Assembly (NCBI RefSeq): GCF_021545785.1
Contig: NZ_CP079801.1
Span: 372,001 to 436,000 of the forward strand
DNA length: 64,000 nucleotides
Origin: Halopseudomonas maritima
Lineage (GTDB): Bacteria; Pseudomonadota; Gammaproteobacteria; Pseudomonadales; Pseudomonadaceae
Reading direction: 5' to 3'
The notes under the pieces were generated by a model. It saw nothing but the letters and a program-made list of their open reading frames with translations. It did no database searches and was not told the DNA's origin. The translations under genes were made by a program, and so were the position numbers. Positions within the stretch are counted from its first letter, which is position 1, and every line of letters starts with the position of its first letter. This document shows, piece after piece, positions 54,053 through 61,478 of this stretch.

Positions 54053-54952
54053 ATGAAAGCAGAACACGACGTTGTGGAAACCCTGGGCGGCTTGCGCGTC
54101 CACACCCACTACTACAGCAGCCCGGCGCCGCAAGGCACGGTGATTCTGGTCAATGGTTCGCTGGCCACCACGGCCGCCTTCGCCCAGACCGTGCGCTACC
54201 TGCAGCCGCACTTTAATGTGGTGCTGTTTGATGAGCCCTACGCGGGACAGTCCAAGCAGTACAACAGCAATCGCCGACCGATTACCAAGGAGCAGGAGGC
54301 GAGCATCCTGCTGGAGCTGATCGAGCGCTACCGGGCCGATCACCTGATGTCCTTTTCCTGGGGCGGCGCTTCTGCCCTGCTGGCCCTGGCGCAGCGCCCG
54401 GCACGTATCCGCAAGGCGGTGGTGCTGGCGTTCTCGCCGCTGATCAACTCGGCGATGCGCGACTATCTGGAGCGCGGCATCGATCTGCTGCTCAACTGCG
54501 AGCGCCGCGAGCTGGGCGAGTTGCTCAACAGCACCATCGGTGAGCATCTGCCGTCGCTGGTCAAGCGCTTCAACTTTCGGCATATCGTCAGCCTGGACGA
54601 GCACGAGTATCACCAGATGGCCTTTCATGTGAGCCAGGTGCTGACCCAGGACACCCGCTGCTATCTGCGCGGCAGCGCCGATATCGAGACGCCGATTCTG
54701 TTCGTCAACGGGGATCTGGACCGCTACACCAGCCCGGAGGATGCGCGGCATTTCAATCGCTATATCCGCCATTGCCGCTTTGCCACCGTACGCGGCGCAG
54801 GGCATTTTCTGGATATGGAAAGCCGCGAGGCCTGGGCGCAAACCCGTGATGCGGTGCTGGGTTATCTGGCGCCCAGCCTGGGCACCGGCGCGGAGCCGGC
54901 CGAGCGCATCAGCAGTATCGGCGGGGCGCGGGTGGTGCCGTTACCGGTATGA
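54053..54952 (+). CDS. phaG: (R)-3-hydroxyacyl-ACP:CoA transacylase/thioesterase PhaG
   Basis: 299 residues from the ATG at 54053 (AGGGA upstream). An alpha/beta hydrolase related to RhlA that diverts 3-hydroxyacyl-ACP from fatty-acid synthesis to medium-chain polyhydroxyalkanoate. Family features: LVNGSLATTAAFAQTVR, the nucleophile SFSWGGAS, the Asp in NGDLDRYTSPED, and the His in GAGHFLDME. The sequence is closer to PhaG than to RhlA (SFSWGGAS, HLPSLVKRFNFRH). Confidence 0.92.
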   Translation: MKAEHDVVETLGGLRVHTHYYSSPAPQGTVILVNGSLATTAAFAQTVRYLQPHFNVVLFDEPYAGQSKQYNSNRRPITKEQEASILLELIERYRADHLMSFSWGGASALLALAQRPARIRKAVVLAFSPLINSAMRDYLERGIDLLLNCERRELGELLNSTIGEHLPSLVKRFNFRHIVSLDEHEYHQMAFHVSQVLTQDTRCYLRGSADIETPILFVNGDLDRYTSPEDARHFNRYIRHCRFATVRGAGHFLDMESREAWAQTRDAVLGYLAPSLGTGAEPAERISSIGGARVVPLPV

Positions 54953-54955
54953 GGC

Positions 54956-55483
54956 TCAGACCTCGTCCAGCAAGGCAGACCAGGCTACGCCGGGACGGTA
55001 ATGGGCGAGCAGCGCGGCACTGTAACGCTGCGGGCGCTCGCCCAGCCCACCGCTGAGATAGGCTCGGGCCTGCTCGCGCACGCGGGCGCGAAACGGCGCC
55101 GGGTCGGTGGCCTCGCCACTGAGGTTGTCGGTGCTCACATCAAAGCGATGGCCGGCGGCCAGACAGAAAATCAGCTCCAGCGCCTGGGGCTTTACCTCTA
55201 CCTGCTCAAAGGTGCGCTGCTGCTCGGCGCTGCGGCCATCCGGCGCATACCAGTAACCAAAGTCCGGCAACAGCCGGCGCTCGGGCCCGGCCACACACCA
55301 GTGTGCCACCTCATGCAGCGCGCTGCGGAAATAATCACGGGTAAAGAGAATACGGTGATGCGGTTCGCTAGCATCGGCGGGCAGGTATTCCGGCTCCGGG
55401 TAGCCGCCGCGCAGGCAGGTGTTGTAGTCCGCCAGAAAGCAGTCATCAAACAGCGTGATCAAATCCTGATAGTGATGCGGCAT
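54956..55483 (-). CDS. epmC: Elongation factor P hydroxylase EpmC
   Basis: 175 residues. The YfcM family hydroxylates the beta-lysylated lysine of EF-P in E. coli. The metal-binding HEVAHW motif (HExxH) and the family blocks around YPEPEYLPAD and DFGYWYAPDGR are present. Stands convergent to phaG. No epmA or epmB is in the window. Confidence 0.88.
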   Translation of the reverse strand: MPHHYQDLITLFDDCFLADYNTCLRGGYPEPEYLPADASEPHHRILFTRDYFRSALHEVAHWCVAGPERRLLPDFGYWYAPDGRSAEQQRTFEQVEVKPQALELIFCLAAGHRFDVSTDNLSGEATDPAPFRARVREQARAYLSGGLGERPQRYSAALLAHYRPGVAWSALLDEV

Positions 55484-55568
55484 GGGGCTGAGTACGAATA
55501 AAAAGTTGGCTGGACAATAACGGCTAAATTGCTAGCATGGGCGGTTTTTCTCGGCAGCCAGTCAACAC

Positions 55569-56975
55569 ATGAACCAGACACCTCCCCAACCCGCCAGGGC
55601 GCGCATTGTAACAGAGCTGCGGGCATTGATTGTGCTGGTGCTGCCGATCATCGCTGCGCAAATGGCGCACACCCTGCTGGGCTTTGTCGACACCGCCATG
55701 GCAGGGCGCGTCAGTGCCGAAGCGCTGGCCGCCGTAGCACTGGGCAACTCGTTCTGGATTCCTACCCTGCTGTTTCTGACCGGGGTGATGATGATCCTCA
55801 CCTCCAAGGTGGCCGCTGCCAGCGGTGCCGGGCGCGTCAGCGAGACCGGCGCACTGGTGCGTCAGGGTGCCTGGCTCGGGCTGATCCTCGGGCTGCTGTG
55901 TCTAGTGTTTCTCAACCTGATGCAGCCGGTACTGGTGTGGATGAAGGTCGAATCGCAGTTGGTGCCGGTCACGCTGGATTACCTCCTGGCAATCTCGTTG
56001 GGCTTCCCTGCGGTGGGACTGATGCTGGCCCTGCGCGGGCTGACCGATGGCCTGTCGCGCACCAAACCGGCCATGCTGATTGGCTTTATCGGGTTGGCGA
56101 TCAACGTACCAGCCAACTACGTGCTGGTGTACGGCAAGTTCGGCTTTCCGGCCATGGGCGCCGTGGGCTGCGGCGTCGCTACCGCACTGGTGATGTGGGC
56201 GATGCTGGGCTGCATGCTGTTTCACCTCAAGCGCGCGCGCCTTTATCAACCCTGCGGGCTGTTCGAGCGCTTTGACTGGCCACACGCGCGCACCCAGGGC
56301 GAGCTGATCGGCCTGGGCTTTCCCATCGGTATTGCGCTATTTGCTGAGACCAGCATGTTCGCTGTGATTGCCCTGTTGATCGGCAGCCTGGGTGCGGTGG
56401 TGGTGGCCTCGCATCAGGTCACCATCAACTTCTCCTCGCTGGTGTTTATGGTGCCCTTCAGCCTGGGCCTGGCCATCACCGTGCGCGTGGGCCACAACCT
56501 GGGCCGCAGCGGCGCCCGCGATGCCATGCTGGCGACCAAGGTGGGGCTGGTCTTGGCGCTGGTGTTTGCCGCACTGGCCGCGACCGCGATGTACACCCTG
56601 GCGCAGCAGATTCCGCAGATCTACACCCAGGACCGCGACGTCATCAGCCTGGCCGCCAGCCTGCTGGCACTGGCCGCGTTGTATCAATTCTCGGACGCCA
56701 TTCAGGTTGCCTGCGCCGGCGCGCTGCGAGGTTTTCAGGACACCCGGCTGCCAATGCTGCTGACCATGATTGCCTACTGGCTGATCGGCCTGCCTACCGG
56801 CTGCATTCTGGGACTGACCGACTGGCTGGGCCCGGCGCGCGGGCCGGCTGGCTTCTGGCTGGGCCTGATTGTGGGCTTGAGCAGCGCAGCGCTGTTTCTG
56901 GGTTTGCGTTTGCGTGCGGTCAGCCGCAAACCCGACCTGCAAAACGGCCTGGCGCAACGACAGACGGACCTTTAA
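55569..56975 (+). CDS. norM: MATE-family multidrug efflux protein (NorM/PmpM)
   Basis: 468 residues with 12 predicted helices. MATE transporters use Na+ or H+ gradients to export cationic drugs. The N-terminal core ALIVLVLPIIAAQMAHTLLG FVDTAMAGRVS and the later GFPIGIALFAETSMF block are typical of NorM. The neighbourhood (pdxB, phaG, DUF3080) is a Pseudomonas one. Confidence 0.92.
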   Translation: MNQTPPQPARARIVTELRALIVLVLPIIAAQMAHTLLGFVDTAMAGRVSAEALAAVALGNSFWIPTLLFLTGVMMILTSKVAAASGAGRVSETGALVRQGAWLGLILGLLCLVFLNLMQPVLVWMKVESQLVPVTLDYLLAISLGFPAVGLMLALRGLTDGLSRTKPAMLIGFIGLAINVPANYVLVYGKFGFPAMGAVGCGVATALVMWAMLGCMLFHLKRARLYQPCGLFERFDWPHARTQGELIGLGFPIGIALFAETSMFAVIALLIGSLGAVVVASHQVTINFSSLVFMVPFSLGLAITVRVGHNLGRSGARDAMLATKVGLVLALVFAALAATAMYTLAQQIPQIYTQDRDVISLAASLLALAALYQFSDAIQVACAGALRGFQDTRLPMLLTMIAYWLIGLPTGCILGLTDWLGPARGPAGFWLGLIVGLSSAALFLGLRLRAVSRKPDLQNGLAQRQTDL

Positions 56976-57000
56976 GGCCGAGCTTCTCTATACTCTGCCC

Positions 57001-58089
57001 ATGCGCCTGGCCACCTTTTTTTTCACCCTGCTGAGCACGCTGCTGCTGACCGGCTGCCAACCGCAACCGGCTGCCGAGCAGCAGATGGACAATTACCTGG
57101 ATCGCCTGGCCCGGGTGCTGCGGCAAGACTGGCAGCCCTTTCCCGCCGACAGCCTCAGCCGCTACCGCCTGCCCGAGCGCCGCGACAGCCTGTACAGCAT
57201 CCCGTCAGAGCGCATCGGCCTTTTGGAGCTACTGGTAGACGTGAACCCCTGTCGGCCGCTGCAACAGCGTGTGGCCGAGCGCAACAGCGTGCTGGGCAAG
57301 GTAATGCCCTGGAGCAGCCGCCTAGCCTATGAAGGTGAGCTGCTGCGCGCCATGGAGCAGTGCCTTGGCACCCTGAGCGAACCCGACCAGCAACGACTGC
57401 GCAACGAGCTGAGCGCCATTGCCGAGCGCAAGCGCAGCCAGTTGCCGCAGGTCTACTGGAACACCATCAATACCAGTAGCGAGTTGGCCGGCTATCTGCG
57501 CTTTGCCGATACGCCGTTACCCGTGCAGGAGCAGCCGCTGGATGACACCGCCGCGCTTGCCGCGCTGCAGCAATTGACCGCCATCGGTGTCGGCCTGCCA
57601 GTGCAGCTACCGCCAGCACTGGAGAGAATCGAGCAGCCCCTGCAAACTCTGCAGCGCAGCCCCAACGGCAGCCAGTTGATCACTGCCCTTGCCCAGACCC
57701 GTCACGGCCTGCAACAGGCCACTGCCATGCTGCAGGCCCAGCCGGCGCGCTACCTGTGCCCCATGGGCACGCCGTCGACGCGCTCCAAGGTGCTGCTCAA
57801 TGTGTTTGTGCAGTTCTATGCGGGCGAGATACAGCCGTACCTGGCGCAGCTGCAGCGCCTGGGGCAGCCCTGGTCAGAATCCATCATCGCGCTGAGGGCG
57901 GTGCCCGGCATACCGCCCGCCACCGCGGCTGCGCTGGATCGGCTGGCGGGCACACCGCAGAGTCTCTGGGAGCAATACCAGGCCGCGCTCAGCGCCCACA
58001 CCGACGCCTGGCAGCAGCAACTGGGCGCGTGCCAGTCACAGCCGGGGCAAGCAGGCTGGGAGCAAAGAGATCAGGGCAACGCAGACTGA
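57001..58089 (+). CDS. DUF3080 family lipoprotein
   Basis: 362 residues from the ATG at 57001. A lipoprotein signal ends in the lipobox LLLTGC. The body contains the DUF3080 features YLDRLARVL, LLELLVDVNPC, VMPWSSRLAYE and LNVFVQFYAGEIQPYLAQL. Probably anchored to the outer membrane; function unknown. It follows the norM gene by 25 nt. Confidence 0.87.
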   Translation: MRLATFFFTLLSTLLLTGCQPQPAAEQQMDNYLDRLARVLRQDWQPFPADSLSRYRLPERRDSLYSIPSERIGLLELLVDVNPCRPLQQRVAERNSVLGKVMPWSSRLAYEGELLRAMEQCLGTLSEPDQQRLRNELSAIAERKRSQLPQVYWNTINTSSELAGYLRFADTPLPVQEQPLDDTAALAALQQLTAIGVGLPVQLPPALERIEQPLQTLQRSPNGSQLITALAQTRHGLQQATAMLQAQPARYLCPMGTPSTRSKVLLNVFVQFYAGEIQPYLAQLQRLGQPWSESIIALRAVPGIPPATAAALDRLAGTPQSLWEQYQAALSAHTDAWQQQLGACQSQPGQAGWEQRDQGNAD

Positions 58090-58096
58090 TTCGGCC

Positions 58097-58333
58097 TCAG
58101 TCCGCCTTGCGAATCAGGTAATGAAAGATGCCGTCGGCCTCGTGCTGCTCCAGCAACTCATGGCCGAGAAAACTGCAAAAACGCGGAATATCGCGCTGGG
58201 TAGAAGGGTCGGTGGCCAGCACCTGTACCAGCTCACCGGCAGCCACATCGCGCACGGCGTTGTGCAGCATCATGACCGGCTCCGGGCAGGTCAGCCCACG
58301 GGTATCCAGGGTCGTAGCGGCAGAATCGGACAT
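58097..58333 (-). CDS. tusA: Sulfur carrier TusA
   Basis: 78 residues from the ATG at 58333. TusA accepts sulfane sulfur for tRNA 2-thiouridine and other sulfur uses. The active cysteine is in RGLTCPEPVMML, and the fold pattern through FCSFLGHELL is complete. It is convergent to the DUF3080 gene with a gap of 7 nt. Confidence 0.94.
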   Translation of the reverse strand: MSDSAATTLDTRGLTCPEPVMMLHNAVRDVAAGELVQVLATDPSTQRDIPRFCSFLGHELLEQHEADGIFHYLIRKAD

Positions 58334-58458
58334 GACAAGGCTCGGCTGAATCAACAAGCTGGCGATTATCCCGCAATCATCCCGGGCTTGCCAGACGCAC
58401 GGCGGCGGCCGACACTGGAGTTAGAGTCACAACACCCCCTGCCGGGTAAGGAAGCAAG

Positions 58459-58743
58459 ATGATCAAAGTGTTGATTGAACGTGTAATTGCAGAAGGTCTG
58501 GAACAACCCTACGAAGACGTAGCCCGCCGCGTGCTCTCTGCGGCCGTGCAGTCCCCCGGCTTTATTTCAGGCGAATCATTCCGTGATATGGAGCAGCCCA
58601 ACCGCCGCATCATCATGGTCACCTGGCAGAACATGCACTCTTGGCAGCGCTGGGAAGACTCCGAAGCCCGCCGCGACAGCATCAGCGGCTTTGCGCCGAT
58701 TCTGCTGGAAGAAGAAAAGATCAGCCTGCTGGAACCGTTGTAA
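58459..58743 (+). CDS. Antibiotic biosynthesis monooxygenase (ABM) domain protein
   Basis: 94 residues, with AAGGAAG 5 nt before the ATG. The ABM ferredoxin-like fold is evident (VLIERVIAEGLEQPYEDVA, SPGFISGESF, IIMVTWQNMHSWQRWEDSEAR). Such small proteins oxidise quinols or act in heme or radical chemistry; the role here is open. The gap to vgrG holds the promoter of the type VI module. Confidence 0.88.
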   Translation: MIKVLIERVIAEGLEQPYEDVARRVLSAAVQSPGFISGESFRDMEQPNRRIIMVTWQNMHSWQRWEDSEARRDSISGFAPILLEEEKISLLEPL

Positions 58744-58864
58744 GTCCCTGCAGGTTATTGCCCGGCAAAATGCGCACTGCATCGCCTTTTGCCGGGTCGG
58801 CCCCTGCCAAACCCTAGCGTAATCCGTAACCTCAGCTCACGCATTATCTGCCGAGGAACAACGG

Positions 58865-60925
58865 ATGTTCTCCCCCGCCAATCAGGCGCACTTCAGCCTC
58901 GAAATTGACGGCGCCGCACATGACTTCAAAGTGTTGGAGTTCACTGCCCGTGAGGCGCTCAACCAGCCCTATGCGGTGCTGCTGACGCTGGTCAGCGAAC
59001 GTCCGGATATTGACCTCTCAAGCCTGCTGCACCTGCCAGCCTGGCTGGATACCGGTGCCGGTAGCGGCTTTCACGGCTTTATCGATCAGCTCACCCAGGG
59101 CGAGTCCGGTCGCCGGCTGACGCGCTATCAGCTGCGCCTGCAGCCGCAGTTGGGGTACCTGCAGCACCGCATCAACCAGCGAATCTTTCAGCACCGCAGC
59201 GCCGCCGAGATCATTGCGGCTGTGCTGCAGGAGCACGGTATCCACAGCGACGCCTATCGCTTCACCGTCAATACGCCGCTGCCCGCGCGCCGCTACTGCA
59301 CCCAATACGATGAGAGTGATCTGCACTTTATCCAGCGCCTGTGCGAGGAGGAAGGGCTGCACTTTCACTTTGAGCACCAACGTGACGGCCATACCCTGGT
59401 GTTTGGTGACGATCAGACCTGCTTTGCACGCCTGCCCGAGATCGGCTACAGCCAGGGCACCGGCCTGGTGGCAGATCAACCCGTAGTCAAACGCTTCAGC
59501 CTGACTGCCGCCACCCGGCCTGATCGGGTCGCCCGCCGCGATTACGACTTTCTGAAGCCGCGTCTGCACATGGAAGCCGAGGCCCGGCTGGAAGATGGCG
59601 CGCCCCAGCCGGCACTGGAAGACTACGACTATCCCGGGCGCTTTAGCGACCGCGAACGCGGCAAGCATCTTAGCCGCATCCATCTGCAGCGCCACCGTAG
59701 CCATCAATTGCAGGCTAACGGTGAGAGCGATCAGCCTGGCCTGCGCAGCGGCTATTTTCTACCGCTGACCGGCCACCTGCGTGATGACTGGAACGACCTC
59801 TGGTTGCTTACCAGCATTGAGCATCAGGGCAAGCAACCGCAGGTGCTGGAAGAAGCCGTCACCAGTGACACCAGCAAGCAAGACGGCTTTACTCAAGGCT
59901 ACCGCAACCGCTTTATCGCCACCCCCTGGCAAGCCATCTGGCGCCCCGCACTGGAGCACCGCAAGCCGCGCATCGCCGGCAGTCAAAGTGCGGTAGTTAC
60001 CGGGCCAGAGGGCGAAGAGATTCACTGCGACCCGCACGGCCGCGTGAAGGTGCAGTTTCACTGGGACCGCGAAGGCCAGGCCGACGACACCACCAGTTGC
60101 TGGCTGCGGGTTGCCACCGGCTGGGCCGGCGACCGCTACGGCGCCCTGGCCATTCCCAGGGTTGGCATGGAAGTGCTGGTGAGCTTTCTTGAAGGCGACC
60201 CGGATCAGCCCTTGATCACCGGCTGCCTGTACCACGCCGAACACGTGCCCCCGGTGGATCTGCCTGCCCACAAGACCCGCAGCACCTTCAAAAGCCTCAG
60301 CTCCCCCGGCGGCGAGGGCTACAACGAGCTACGTATTGAAGACAAGAAGGGTGCCGAACAGATCTACCTGCACGCCCAGCGCGACTGGGACCAGCGCATC
60401 GAGCACGATCAACGCCTGCATGTGGGCAATGAACGGCACGACCACATCGTCGCCAACCACTACAGCGAGCACCTGGCCGAGGTACATCGCACCGTCCACG
60501 CCAACCGCCTTACCGAACTCAAGGCCAACGACCATCTGACGATTACCGAGAGCCAGCACACCCGCATCGGCCAGCGTCAGCTGACCGAAGCCGGACAGGA
60601 AATTCACCTGGCCAGCGGCCGCAAGATCGTGATCGACGCCGGCATGGAAATCACCCTCAAGGCCGGCGGCAGCTTTATCAAGATCGACCCCAGCGGCGTC
60701 ACCATCAGCGGTCCCAGTATCCGGGTAAACACCGGCGGCAGCCCCGGCAGGGGCACAGCGGCTGCGCTCATCCTGCCGGGTGATGTGGTCCAAGCCGATG
60801 CAGCCACAGCAGGGCAACCGCTGGAAGCACTAATCAAACAACGGCGGGTATTTCTACAGGCACTCAGTGGCTTGTGCGAGGTCTGCGAGGCCGCCCAAGC
60901 CGACGGAGCAACGCATGAACAGTAA
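58865..60925 (+). CDS. vgrG: Type VI secretion tip protein VgrG (TssI)
   Basis: 686 residues. The trimeric spike at the tip of the type VI tail, combining gp27-like (N-terminal, AHFSLEIDGAAHDFKVLEF) and gp5-like (QSAVVTGPEGEEIHCDPHGR, WGDRYGALAIPR-type) parts. A beta-helix needle (SGRKIVIDAGMEITLKAGG, IDPSGVTISGP) ends the protein, with a short C-terminal tail. There is no extra enzymatic domain, so effectors must be loaded non-covalently. The DUF4123 adaptor gene starts inside its 3' end. Confidence 0.95.
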   Translation: MFSPANQAHFSLEIDGAAHDFKVLEFTAREALNQPYAVLLTLVSERPDIDLSSLLHLPAWLDTGAGSGFHGFIDQLTQGESGRRLTRYQLRLQPQLGYLQHRINQRIFQHRSAAEIIAAVLQEHGIHSDAYRFTVNTPLPARRYCTQYDESDLHFIQRLCEEEGLHFHFEHQRDGHTLVFGDDQTCFARLPEIGYSQGTGLVADQPVVKRFSLTAATRPDRVARRDYDFLKPRLHMEAEARLEDGAPQPALEDYDYPGRFSDRERGKHLSRIHLQRHRSHQLQANGESDQPGLRSGYFLPLTGHLRDDWNDLWLLTSIEHQGKQPQVLEEAVTSDTSKQDGFTQGYRNRFIATPWQAIWRPALEHRKPRIAGSQSAVVTGPEGEEIHCDPHGRVKVQFHWDREGQADDTTSCWLRVATGWAGDRYGALAIPRVGMEVLVSFLEGDPDQPLITGCLYHAEHVPPVDLPAHKTRSTFKSLSSPGGEGYNELRIEDKKGAEQIYLHAQRDWDQRIEHDQRLHVGNERHDHIVANHYSEHLAEVHRTVHANRLTELKANDHLTITESQHTRIGQRQLTEAGQEIHLASGRKIVIDAGMEITLKAGGSFIKIDPSGVTISGPSIRVNTGGSPGRGTAAALILPGDVVQADAATAGQPLEALIKQRRVFLQALSGLCEVCEAAQADGATHEQ

Positions 60926-61478
60926 CGGCGCTCTGCTGTTTGACGGCGCATCGCGTCGGCAAGCGCTGATCTGGCTTGCCAGTGAATATCCCGAACACAG
61001 CCTGTTTCCGTTACTACAGGGCACCGCCTATGCCGCCCTGGCCGACATCGGCCCGATTCTGCTCGATGCCGACCCAGATAGCCCGCTACACACCGCCTGG
61101 TCCCAGGGCCAGCCAGGCCTGCAGCACAGCGTCTGGCTACGTACCTGCCTGCAGCCTGATGAACTGGCCAGCAGCTTGCGCCGCCGTCTCCGGGTGCGCT
61201 CACCGGATGGTCGAGAGTTTTGGCTGCGCCTGGCTGACGCACGCCCCCTGCTGAACGCCTGGCAAACCAGTCAGCACTGGCCGACCGGCTTCTGGCATGG
61301 CGTCAGCGAAATCTGGCTGGGCAGCGCCAATGGCCCGCTACAGGCATGGCAGAACGATGCGCCCGAGCAAGACTGCACACCCCCCGCCAGCACGCTCAAC
61401 GCCCAGGTCAGGCTCGACTGGCCACTGCTCACCGCCCTCGCCCAACCCTACGCCGCCCCGGAGCCAAGCCACCCATGA
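60915..61478 (+). CDS. DUF4123 effector adaptor (VasW/TEC-like)
   Basis: 187 residues from the ATG at 60915, overlapping vgrG by 11 nt. DUF4123 proteins bind VgrG and carry one specific effector onto the spike. The pattern YAALADIGPILLDAD, QPDELASSLRRRLRVR and SPDGREFWLRLADARPL is that of the family. It ends in ATGA, which starts the effector gene, so the three genes are tightly coupled. In V. cholerae the vgrG2-vasW-vasX unit has the same layout. Confidence 0.88.
   Translation: MNSNGALLFDGASRRQALIWLASEYPEHSLFPLLQGTAYAALADIGPILLDADPDSPLHTAWSQGQPGLQHSVWLRTCLQPDELASSLRRRLRVRSPDGREFWLRLADARPLLNAWQTSQHWPTGFWHGVSEIWLGSANGPLQAWQNDAPEQDCTPPASTLNAQVRLDWPLLTALAQPYAAPEPSHP

Noticed and set aside
60329..60817. 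Long open frames on the minus strand inside vgrG and the effector gene
   Set aside because: Shadows of the conserved VgrG beta-helix and of the effector; no start signals.
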